This document shows positions 23,613 through 33,793 of a DNA stretch of 64,000 bases, one piece after another. A program made the position numbers and the translations under genes. The stretch spans positions 620,001-684,000 of the forward strand of contig JAMWBK010000010.1 in assembly GCA_029953675.1 (NCBI GenBank), given 5' to 3'. Each line of letters opens with the position of its first letter. Position 1 is the first letter of the stretch. This DNA is from Rhodosorus marinus. Lineage: Eukaryota > Rhodophyta > Stylonematophyceae > Stylonematales > Stylonemataceae. Under the pieces are notes generated by a model. The model was not told the DNA's origin, did no database searches, and saw only the letters and a list, made by a program, of their open reading frames with translations.

Positions 23613-24842
23613 TCATATTCGAACCATGAGATAATCAACTTCCACTTCCTTTGTCATGGGAATGATGAGGTCTTTATAGATCCTGACAAGTGCTTCTGGC
23701 TGGATTTTATATGTCTCCAGTGCCCCGTCGTCAGTGATGTCTTGGACATACGCGCTGGCCTTGTTGAATATTCTTTTGAGGAGGAGCTCTTCGACCTGCG
23801 ATGCAAACGAAAGCGGCATGGACGAAACCAAATTGAGTATTAGGTCATCGCGGACGTGGTATGCTTTATATCGGACAGCGTAGGGATTCGGTTTTTAGAA
23901 TGAACTACTATGATTACCTTGAAGTTGGATAGCTCGTTCCAAATGGCTTGTCGATCTTCGTTTCTGATGTGTTTTGAGTAGATGTCTGGAGCTTCGAGGA
24001 ACTTTGATTCCGCAATGAACTTCCCGTAATGTATTCGCTTCGAAATGGCCTGGTGTTGATATTTCAGTTGTTTTGGAGTTAAGGCAAAGGAGTTCCTTCT
24101 GTTCAGAGGTTCCGTAGAGGTAGTAGAGAGGTGCTCGTGTTCGGAACAATGTACCTGAAGACACGTGACGTCACATGTACAGCTTGACCCATAGTTTCCG
24201 TCGTCGCCAGGTTCGCATATCTGCGGGAGGATTGTTTGTGTATACGAGTCCCAAATTTTGTCGTTGACATTCACAGAGTTAGGTATTATGGTCTTCGGAT
24301 ATTCAAGGACGCCGGGCATGGTCGGCGATGGCAAATTTGCGCAGAATGGATGCTCATCTGGCGATTTATACCTCCTTACAGAAGCGTAAACCTTTCGGCG
24401 GGGAAGAGTGAAGAATAGAAACGATTGGCAAATTAAGCTGATATCAGCAGGAAACCCATGGGCCGTCACAATTTCATGCTCTAGCGCGATGCCAACGACG
24501 TAGGTGCAGTCGTACCTTCTCAAGTTCATACAGAAGGTACTGAGAAAAGCACCCGTTAAAACCAGGTACGGGAAGTTTATCAGAATCATAGACCGCATCG
24601 TTCATAGCGAACTGTGCGCGCTCCACGATCGCGAAGATTATCGTCTCCTCCTGCCGCACGAGGTTCTCCCGAAGATCATCCAGCCGCAACGGCTCGCCCT
24701 CCACCGGAGTCGGAATCCCATACTTTTCTCGATGCTCCCGATGAACCTCGCACCGAACTATATGCTTCCTCGAACAGCTCGATCCCAGTCGCAACTTCCT
24801 CCTTCCCCTCAAAACTCCTCCAGGAATCGATACATAACCCAT
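23613..24842 (-). CDS. Chorismate mutase (eukaryotic AroQ type)
   Basis: Converts chorismate to prephenate, the first step towards Phe and Tyr. 292 residues in four exons: 24842-24516, 24391-24155, 24049-23918 and 23795-23613 (introns 124, 105 and 122 bp); every junction keeps frame. Signature elements in order: LDDLRENLVRQEETIIFA, IERAQF-like VERAQF, YELEKVYASVRRYKSPDE, GDDGNYGSS, CDVTCLQ, AISKRIHYGKFIAESKF and the end KEVEVDYLM. These match the all-helical yeast/plant chorismate mutases that carry an allosteric site for aromatic amino acids. About 45 basic residues before the domain (RGRRKLRLGSSCSRK) could be a plastid transit peptide; the shikimate pathway is plastidial in algae, so this location is an inference. 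The start is the first in-frame ATG. Confidence 0.93.
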
Positions 24843-25224
24843 AGCGTCCACCCTCTCCGGAAAAGAACAACCCCCCCCCCAAAAAAAGTCCACTACCTTT
24901 ATCTCTCTCTCTCTCTGCCTTCAATCCAGGATCCTTAAAATCTTGCAAAACCGTGCTTTCCTTAGGTTACAAGGAACTCAAACAGCTTCAGTCAATAGAT
25001 CTCATTCTCATCCATCTGTAGAGCAGTCCCTCTCCCTCCCTCCTCCCCCGGAACCGAACATTTCACATCGGATAACCAGCAACAAACCTCCTTCCCACCC
25101 CCTGTTGGTCCAGCAACATCCTGAATGAAATCTAGTTTACCTAAAATAAATTCCTCGACTTGGTTTTGAGATCGATGAAATGTTAGAAACAGTTTAAGGG
25201 GTTGGGCGAAGCGTAACGACGTGC
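24843..25224. other. Intergenic, upstream of chorismate mutase
   Basis: C-rich and CT-rich runs at about 24868-24920. Probably the promoter region of the minus-strand gene. No exon recognised. Confidence 0.4.
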
Positions 25225-25582
25225 TCATGTTGTTGGGAGTGAGCCTTTGAGATTTTCAAGTAGACCGCTGTGGTGCCTCGTAATATCTACCACAGAATAG
25301 CGATCTACTTTGAAAAACTTGTCCATGAGGCTGCTGTTGTTCATGTTGTTCAGCTTGAAGCCCTCCCCAGTGGCGACATTCACGTTGACCGAACAGCCTG
25401 CGCAAGTACAGGGCACCGTACGGGTTGGGGACAGGTGCCGGCGTTGTCTTGACTGAGCGCACGGCTTGTAGGTTCTCAAGTAGATCGCTGCGGTGTGCTA
25501 GATAATACGAGAATGAACTCTTCACAGAGCTTTTTGTCATTTGAATCCCCCGTACACAAGGATAGACTGTTAAGATTATCAA
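25225..25582 (-). other. Probable coding exons of an unrecognised gene
   Basis: Two minus-strand open stretches look coding: about 25582-25470 (SSFSYYLAHRSDLLENL) and, after a possible CAG acceptor, about 25410-25225 (VNVATGEGFKLNNMNN, then HHSGLLENL and a stop). They share a repeated HRS/HHSxLLENL peptide, encoded by the 30-nt repeat at 25246-25275 and 25466-25495. Gene limits are unknown, and no family is recognised. Confidence 0.25.
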
Positions 25583-25735
25583 TGGTTTCGTCGTTTACTA
25601 CTTAGTACCGTACTAAACAGAGTAAAGAGATTCCTCACGCAGGGGATCGGTGAGTCCCGAGGATTTCGAACACAATTTGCAACCTGATGTCTCCACCGGC
25701 GTGTGAGCTTGGATTGAAACATTGCTCGAGCTAGT

Positions 25736-26188
25736 TCAGACATCAGGCACTATGTACGCTGTCCCTGTCACTCGATTTTCCAGCGCATTCATTCTGAAGG
25801 GTCTTCGCCAATATCTTGGAAGCAACCTGAGGATTTCGTCCTGCAAGCGGAAGTCCCAGAACGCCAGAATTGATCGATGAGAAAATTCCCCTGGGACGGC
25901 CGGACTCACAGACTTCCGGTCCAGAAGTCTGCCCTGGATTACATTCCTAGGTGTCCTAAACTGGTACTGATCATCCAGGCGCTGGACCATCCCCTTTGCA
26001 CAAAACTTGATCCATTCGAGAATCTCACAGCAGGGCGCTCGACCAATCTCTTCATGCACAGCACAGCAGCCTACTGTGTACTGCTTGTTCTGATTCGAGG
26101 AGAACGTAGTGGGAGCAGAGCAGTCGAAACGCTTCACTTCGTCAACCCTCGGAACTAGAAAGCAGACGAAGAGACCGAGCAGTTCCAT
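25736..26188 (-). CDS. Possible small secreted protein, unrecognised
   Basis: An uninterrupted frame of 150 codons from ATG at 26188. It starts with a short hydrophobic stretch (LLGLFVCFLV) that could be a signal peptide, followed by a Cys-containing region (VGCCAVHEE, then APCCEILEWI) and a basic C-terminal part. No family recognised. It lies 284 bp downstream of the lumenal C2H2 gene on the same strand. It could also be a further exon of a larger gene, or chance. Confidence 0.25.
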   Translation of the reverse strand: MELLGLFVCFLVPRVDEVKRFDCSAPTTFSSNQNKQYTVGCCAVHEEIGRAPCCEILEWIKFCAKGMVQRLDDQYQFRTPRNVIQGRLLDRKSVSPAVPGEFSHRSILAFWDFRLQDEILRLLPRYWRRPFRMNALENRVTGTAYIVPDV

Positions 26189-26472
26189 CAAATCGAAGTC
26201 GGAGCCCTAGTACTCTTCCAGCGAGGTTCTTCAAGAACTTTGTCGGCAAACACATTCTTCAAGCAAAGCTCGGTTGGGATATCAGCAAACATCGATCAAA
26301 ACGTTTTCGCACCCTAGATATTGTCAAGGGAGCTGCATTCAAAATCTCAACGCCGGATAGCAACCCTTCCCATATTCTCAAAAGCCGTTCCAACAGCATG
26401 CAACATGACCCGAGTCACTTCTTCCACAGCCGTAGCTATGCTCCGTTCTGTCGCAAAACCCTCTAGAGCAAG

Positions 26473-27276
26473 TCACGCTGTTCGAGGTTTGCCGCCTCCG
26501 TCCAAGATATGTTTCCATCTCATGCGCCAGGACACTTGAATATCTGGACTTGTCTGGCCTTGCATCTTTATACAGCGCATCAAGACCAGGAGAAACAGAA
26601 GGCTACAAAACGCGACAATACCGAAGGCGTTCCTCACCGATTCGGCGTGAGTTCGCCTGTTGCCAGAAGCGGATGGTCTACGCCAAGAGCGTAGCTCGCT
26701 GCAATGTTTATAAGCAACCGAGTCGCAGATCTGGCCCTCAAGCATGGCACTTATGGAAGGGGACTTCGAGCATTCTCGAATGATGGATTTGCATATGACC
26801 GTCCGCGCATCACGCTCTTGGGGACGCTTGCACCAGCTCGGCTCGTTGAGGTTTTGCGGTGTGGCTTTACCGCCACTGAGTCGAACTTCTGTAGGTCTTC
26901 CGCAGGTAACCAGCGTGCCACAAAGATCCGCGTAGCAGAAACGAGCTTCCGGTGCGCGGTAATCCGTGTGACGAAGCTCTAGGTGCTTGTCCAAGTACCA
27001 ACTGCTCTTAAACTGCTTCCCGCAGAGGCCACACTTCCACAGCGACGAACCAAGTCTCACCTTGGAACGCTCTTGTTCTAACAGAGAGTCTCGCTCCTCT
27101 CGTAGAGGACATCCCGGGGGCAGCAATTCAATTTTGCCCAGAACCGGTAGAATAGACTTCCTAACTTCTTCCCTCGCACGCTGAGCAAGCTCGCGATCGC
27201 ATTCCGCGCTTCCGAAAGCTGGCAATCCCAAAACCCACAGGCTCACCCATAAAGTCAAAACCAAACTCCCTGCCAT
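26473..27276 (-). CDS. Secretory-pathway C2H2 zinc-finger protein with C-terminal membrane anchor
   Basis: Single-exon protein of 267 residues from the ATG at 27276. Residues 1-25 are a clear signal peptide (LVLTLWVSLWVLGLPAFG). A C2H2 finger follows at 80-103, with Cys82, Cys85, His98 and His103 (KCGLCGKQF, then DKHLELRH). Next come ARFCYADLCGTLVTC and other Cys (149, 162, 169, 184, 192), probably disulphide-bonded. A membrane helix lies at about 217-236 (IVAFCSLLFLLVLM), followed by a basic tail of about 30 residues. A finger between a signal peptide and an anchor points to the ER lumen or cell surface rather than DNA binding. I recall plant and algal proteins with a similar finger plus CxADxCxxL pattern, with no assigned function. 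The role is unknown. Confidence 0.7.
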   Translation of the reverse strand: MAGSLVLTLWVSLWVLGLPAFGSAECDRELAQRAREEVRKSILPVLGKIELLPPGCPLREERDSLLEQERSKVRLGSSLWKCGLCGKQFKSSWYLDKHLELRHTDYRAPEARFCYADLCGTLVTCGRPTEVRLSGGKATPQNLNEPSWCKRPQERDARTVICKSIIRECSKSPSISAMLEGQICDSVAYKHCSELRSWRRPSASGNRRTHAESVRNAFGIVAFCSLLFLLVLMRCIKMQGQTSPDIQVSWRMRWKHILDGGGKPRTA

Positions 27277-28157
27277 CGCCGAGAGACCTTCCAACGAACT
27301 TCGGATAAAGTCCAGTCAAGGCACATTTCCCATCAACGAGCTCCTGAACTAGAAACCTCTCCCAGGCCTCAAGAGCGCTCTACTTTGCTCTCATCTTGCA
27401 CTCAACTTCTCTGTGGGCTTTGCCACGTCGAACCTGTCCTCTCTCCGGAGCCAAAGTGATGTCCGCGTGAGAAACTCAAAGCTCCGTCGGCTCCGCACCG
27501 ACGGAGTTTTGCTGCGTCACGTTCGTGTGAAGGAGCCATACGAATTGTGCTTCAACCTCTTGAGAGACCGACGCCTTGTCCCAATAGCGTAAAGGACTAG
27601 TATCTGTGAGCAAACGGATGGTGATCATAAGCGACCAAGCTGCCGCAGAGACCTATAAACCTCCGTTTGCATCGCGCGGTGACGTGAGAAGCTCAAGAAG
27701 TTCTCTCACTTACTACCGCTTGCGGGTTTGGAAAGTACTGTTCCAAATGCTCATCCGCCAAAAGGCATGGCGTTTTGAAAAGGCTTCCGGAGCCACTGGA
27801 AGAGGACGTGCGGACAAGACGGTACGTACATTGTAGAGCAGGCTGGATGAATTTGGACCAAGCTGGAACATATTCTATATTATACAGGTGGACGCGATCC
27901 CGAGCACACGCTGCTGCTCTTAGGTCTTTGCATCCGTCTTTCATCGTCACCGACTATTATCTATATATAATATCTCACTTCAGTTACTACAAAGAGGGTT
28001 CAAAAGGTAGAGAACATAATCTACATGGTATTGCGTCAGGCACGGCACAGCGAAAAGCTATCCAAACTTTTGTGTGCAAGTTTTCTGGTTATCGAACACA
28101 GTATTGGGGGAGGAAGAGCCGGAGCGAATTGTCAGGGAAACTTTGCATATCTGTACA
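27277..28157. other. Intergenic, with short hairpin
   Basis: CTCCGTCGG at 27482-27490 pairs with CCGACGGAG at 27498-27506 and is followed by a T-run. Otherwise no recognised exon. The 3' end of RSH lies at the right side. Confidence 0.4.
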
Positions 28158-31100
28158 TCACAATTCCTCCGTCCAGATGCTCTCGTCATCCAACAGGGCT
28201 TTGGCTTTGTCGTCAACATCCTGCGCTTGGTCTACCGATGGTGTAGTTGGATCGCCCTTTCTTCTCACAGAGTCGATTCCCTCCATGCCCCGTAGGGACT
28301 CCAGCACTAGCGTGAGTGCATCGATATCTTCAATCAAGAATTCGTAGGCGAGCGTCGCGTACCCAGTCGCATAGCTTGATGACGCGGATTTGACAATCGG
28401 TTTTCCTAGTTCGGTTATGCAACTCGACACTGCCGCAAGCAGGCCAACACTATCCTTTGCCTCAATCACAGCTTGAACGGGGCACAGATCTATGTCGTCC
28501 GTATTGTTCCAGTCAAAGTCTTCTACGAGAGCTGAGCCTCCTGCTTCCAACTAGCAAAATTAACGCAACGGTAAACAGTGAGCTCTGAAATGTCAAAAAA
28601 AATTGGGCGCGATTCAGAAAGAACGCAACTTTCTAGTTAACCTCACCTTGTCCAAGCCCGAACAATGCGCTCTGTGGATGGTCAACGAATTGGGGCTGTG
28701 AACACTTCGCAACGCCTTGACTTTGTCCCCACGAACGGGCCGGCAACACGTAGCCAAGGAAGGGACGACTTCCTCATCGTCGAGATCCGCGGGAGCTTCA
28801 GTCTCTTGCAACCCGTTGTCAGTCCAGGTCGGTGACTCTGAACTATCCCGAAACACTTTAGCCCTTCGATCCCTCAGCAGATCGAGCACCACGGGCTCAA
28901 GCTCTGTATCACCACCGTCGATAACAGCGAAACTCGATAAGGCAACGTAAAGATCTTCCACGTTTCGAAGGGGTTTGCCGTTTACAGTGCTCTGAATGGA
29001 CGGAAGGATCTCGCGAATACCGGCATCCGATGGAACGGGTTCCAGCCTCGTCCGAGCGGCTTCTTTCAGAATACGCCTACCAGCCTCCATCTGCGAGCCC
29101 CGTTCCTTCTCGCGGAGCAGCTTCCTGATCTTTGATCGGGCAGTCCGGGTCTTCGCGAAGTCAAGCCAATCCAGCGACGGACCAGGCGCCGAAGGATCTG
29201 TCATAATTTCGACCAAGTCAGCGTTTTGGAGCTTGTGGTCCAGCCCAACGGTCCTTCCATTAACATGGGAACCTATCATTCTATGTCCAACCTCAGAATG
29301 TATTCTATACGCAACATCCACAGGTGTTGAATCCTTGGGCAGATCTATGATGCGACCTTTCGGAGTAAAGATATGCACCCGATTGCCAAGGAGGTCGTAG
29401 CGCACGGCGTCTACCAAGTCTCTCGAAGAATCTGAGAACTCGTGACAGTATTCTCGTATAGACCTGAGCCACAAAGTAATCCTCTGACGCCAATTTCTAT
29501 CCGACACTACCCCGCCAGACTCTGGATCAGAGGAGAATACGTCAACCGCAATACCTTCCTCGGCAATCTTGTGCATTGACTTGGTTCGGATGTGTATGTC
29601 CAACGGCACAAATCGAGTATTCGGTCCGTGTAATACTGTTGTATGCAACGATTGATACCCGTTTGGCTTTGGGAACGCGATATAATCCTTCATGCGTCCT
29701 GGAAGCGGCTGCCACAGCTCGTGAATCCTTCCCAGCACATGATAGCAAGCGTTCTTCTCGAAAGCAGACTGTTTCGACTTGTCCTCGTCATCCATCTGTA
29801 CCCCGATCACCACGACTAGTGTCGAGAGGTCGAGCATGGTTGGGAGAGCCTCGCCTCTTCGAATCTTCTGGTATATCGAATAGAGCGGCTTCATTGTCCT
29901 GATTACCTCCAGGGAGTTGACTCGTGGAGACACATTCTTCGGAATCAAAAAGTCGTCGTTCGTGAGCAGCTCGGACAAGGTCTCCTGGGCCTCCTGGAGG
30001 TAGTACTCGTGATTCGAGCGTCGGTAAAGAGATTCCACATCCTTTCGAAGCTTTTCATACTCCTCCGGATAAAGATACTTAAACGACAGTTCCTCCTAAT
30101 GTTGTCGAATCGAACACGGGAGTGAGACTCAAGAACAATCAGCTTGAAGTTCAATCAACACTGATTGCACTAGCAAACTAGAAAAGGGTCTTTCTTACCA
30201 ATTCACTTTTGATTCGGCGCATGCCCAATCGGTGGGCAAGGGGCGCGAAAAAGTCCAAAGTTTCCGCAGCGATCTTCTTCTGCTTCTCAGGTTTCATAAA
30301 CTGCAGCGTCCGCATGTTGTGAAGCCTATCTGCTAGCTTAACAATGATGACTCGTACATCTTCTGTCATTGCCAAGAACATGTTTCTTAAGTATTCAGCC
30401 TGCTTGTCGACCTCCTCCTCCTTCTTCCCCCCAACAAGAGCCCCCATCTCCATTGGAGTAAGGACGTGCACGTTCTTTCCGAAAACTTTCTCATCCTGAT
30501 CTGCGACTACTGTGGGCTGGGTACTGGTCTGCACACTTTTGTGAACTTTGCTCGCCAGCTTCGAAAACTTTGTTTCACCCTCGACTATCTTTCGCACGTC
30601 GGTACCAAATAGGCTCTATTGAAAAAGGCAAGCACAATGAGCAAAACACATGAGCACTTTCTCTCCACTCCTATACAATGACGCAAGAGACTAGGCACCG
30701 TATCCGAAAACCCGCCGCAGAAAAGCCTGGACTTCCGCCGCGCCTTCACGCTATGTTTGCCCGAAGCGAGAAGCGGATGGACGTGATTCCTCTTTCGTGA
30801 TTTCGAATCCTTACCTCGAGCTCATCCAAAGTAACTGGAGTGTCCTCCACTGTGTCGTGTAAAAGCCCGGCAACTAGCGTATCACGGTCAAGTCTTAGCT
30901 CGGCCAAAATCACTGCAACTGCTACTGGGTGAATAATAAATGGCTCGCCGCTTTTCCTTAGCTGGCCCTCGTGGGCAATATCCGCCAAAGTCAGTGCCTT
31001 GAGAATTCGCTCTCTGCATTGTGGTCGCAAGTATCCAATCCTCGGGTGAAGATCATCCATATACCTCAAAATTGCAGAATCGGAGGCGGTAATTCGCCCG

Positions 31101-31303
31101 TTGTCCCCGTTGACCTTGACATTCATGGACGTGATGCTGCCCCCTGCAATCTCCGCACCGGATTCCAGCAGGGACTCGTTCCCTAGACACATCACGGCGG
31201 TGTCTCCTGTTCTTGGACGCCATCGCTTCTCGGCATCATACCAAGTTTTTTGCCTTCTCCACCATTCCGAAGACCAGTGACAAACAAAGCCCGCACTATT
31301 CAT
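28158..31303 (-). CDS. Long RelA/SpoT homologue (RSH), (p)ppGpp hydrolase/synthetase family
   Basis: Protein of 915 residues in four exons: 31303-30815, 30615-30199, 30095-28647 and 28550-28158 (introns 199, 103 and 96 bp), all in frame. The HD hydrolase domain begins near residue 110: [25 protein letters not shown] and [12 protein letters not shown], with the metal ligands intact. The synthetase domain has [28 protein letters not shown] and [17 protein letters not shown]. In it the usual D-L-x-A-x-R element reads DLSTLVVVI (Arg lost) and E-x-Q-IRT reads LDIHIRT. A TGS domain ([14 protein letters not shown], then [11 protein letters not shown]), a Cys-containing CCRPVRGD region and a C-terminal ACT domain follow, as in plant RSH1. 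Members act in plastids as part of the stringent response; the leader here is compatible with targeting but not decisive. The start is the first in-frame ATG. Confidence 0.92.
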
Positions 31304-33793
31304 TTCCACGTCCTTCCGCCCTTCCCCCCCAAAAACCGCCACCTTCTTCAATCAAACAACCGGCGACCTAAATCCCTGTCCATTCCCTTTAAAAAAAATA
31401 ACGCTCAAACCGCTTCAAAAATACTGCACAAAACTTCGCTGTCTCCCCGGCACGACTGGATCAGAGCCCCAAAACCCACTGCGAACAAACTTCCAGATCT
31501 CCCCCAAATCAACAAGCTCAGTGACACCTCCCGACCAAGCTTCGCCGCCACGAAGCTAATACAACAAACCCCATATGGTTCCTACAACGACCGCACAACC
31601 CATGAAGCTCATCACCCACTCCTTTCTAAAAAAAAAAACGTCCCTCAAAGAAAAAAACAAAACCCAAGCCCGTTTCTGATCAAAAAACAACGCCCTTCGT
31701 TTCCACAAGCATTACCAGAGCATTATGTCAACGTCCTTCTGCTCTAAAATCTTCATTTCAATATCAGTTCCAACTCAACACCCCCTTCTCCTCCACCCTC
31801 CCCTCCCCCAACCCTTCTAAAAAGTAAAAAAACCACATCACCATCAGCCGCCCTCCCGCAAAACGGCTGTGGTTCCCCATCCATCGTCTTCGCGAGCTCA
31901 AAAGAGAAAATATAACCAGAAAGTAAATTCCTCCCAACCCAGAATTCACATATAAACTTTACCCCTCCTATAAAAGTTCTCTATTCCACGATCAAAACTC
32001 CACTTTTCGCCTTTGCGGAGCTGATTTGCAGTAATGAATAAAACTCCGAGAGGGGGTTAGAGATGATCGGGCTATTAGGAACGGGTAAACTAGTTGCTAC
32101 TGTACAAATAGGCAGGGAAACGGGGTATTGTTTTTAATCTATGCATTAAATAGACTTCATTATCTCACTTATTTTGATTACTTTCCGTGACACAAAGACA
32201 TGAATTATTTCTATAATATAATAATGCGCTTGTTTTAATCTGAGTAAATTATAGTTTATATTTTGCTTTTGTAGATAGTACTAGGAACGATGTTTAGTGG
32301 GCATGGCGGACGCGTAAATTTCCTCTGGCGGGTGCAAAAGGGATGCCATGACTTTTAAAGATAGTATAAATGATATAGAAATTTGGTTTGTTCAGTTGGG
32401 GTAAATTTTTTGGGGGGATTTAGGGCACACACACCGCCATAGCCAACCCCCCTGAAAAGTCTTAAGGTCAAACCGCCTCCACCGTCGGAAATTGGCTTAT
32501 GTTCATCAATATTTCAATTATTTCCCCCCTTTCCAACATTGTCCTCCGCTTTCCCCTGCTCAGACGAAAAGGGCAACAGAAAGTGCTCTCCGCGCCAAAT
32601 ATTATAATGAATCGATGAAATAGTTGACAGTCTCCTGGACAATTTAATATAAAGACGAGCCCCAAAGAGGGCCTCCTCTACCTGCGTGTGTCCCATGAGA
32701 ACGAGGGGGGTAAAGACTACCACCTCCCTCCCATCAAAAGTAACGCAAGAAAAAACGAGTTGACGAATGCTATTTATTTTCTTCCATTATAGGCGGTTTT
32801 TACTTTCATCCAATCGTTTCCTGGTCTTTTTGCTTGGTCATGGAATAGACAGACTGTCCAGCTTGATTCCGGTTTTTGTTTTACAAAAAAAGAATTTGTT
32901 GCCCACATTCGACGTCCACAACCCCTGTTTTCCGGATTTAAAATACTGTTCTTAAATGGTAAATCTAAAGTTTTTCTGCCCTTTTTTTCATTCTAGTAGG
33001 GCCTGGCTACCCCACCAGGTAGAGTTGTAACTCCTTACGGCATATACACGAAATTTTTTTGTCACATGTTTGAAACATTTTTTGAAAACAATTAGGTAAC
33101 TTACGCGTAATCACAGGTAATCAATTTCGAGGCGGCTTCATTGGACTGTTCGAAAGAGGCTGAAAATGACATATACTGTACGGCCAATTTTTCAGTATTC
33201 TGAATCTGATTGAATTTAGACCGCTCGAGTACACCGTGGCATAGTTCGGCGAGGGTTTTCTAGTGCAAACACTGGATGGCTGGATGCCTGGTGAGGTGGA
33301 GAAACTTGTGGGAACGATGACAGGACCCATTGGATCAATACCTCCCAGATTTCACGGTCCTCCCTAACGTATCAAGTCTGAGATTATCCAATTCCAGTAC
33401 ATCTGTCTCGAGCTATTGACGAAAGGCCAGACCTATGCTGTACCGATCTCGTTGTCTTGAACGTTCCAGAAGATGCTGAGTGCACTTTTGAGTTGTTTGT
33501 TGAACGAAGATTTCGCTTATGGCTTCTTCTGAGAGAATCATATCGGACCTCCTATGATAAACCCGACGCTCGCGGTTGCAAAAAGCCTCCCGTATTGTTG
33601 TACATAGTGTTTAGCGGTGGACGGCACTTGAGAGCTTCAGGGATTGCGCTGACCCACTTCCAGACATTGCAATGACCAATTTTCATTTTCGTTCTCGCTT
33701 CAGGTCTATTCGCTGTTTTCTTATGTTACACTGAAATGTACGAAGCCAATCTTGAAGAGCCCAATTTCGCACTTCCCCAGGTTGAGGCTCTAT
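31304..33793. other. Intergenic, AT-rich, 2.5 kb
   Basis: Promoter side of RSH on the left and 3' side of SppA on the right. Poly-A and C-rich runs fill 31370-31830; 32040-32400 is strongly AT-rich. Short open frames at 33121-33330 (-) and 33457-33675 (+) have no motif. Confidence 0.4.

Noticed and set aside
27482-27506. GC-rich hairpin followed by T-run as a bacterial-type terminator
   Set aside because: The surrounding genes are eukaryotic and spliced; the hairpin is short and not placed at a gene end on the matching strand.
31250-31747. A 165-codon open frame on the + strand
   Set aside because: Low-complexity Lys/Pro/Ser composition from A/C-rich DNA and antisense to the start of RSH.
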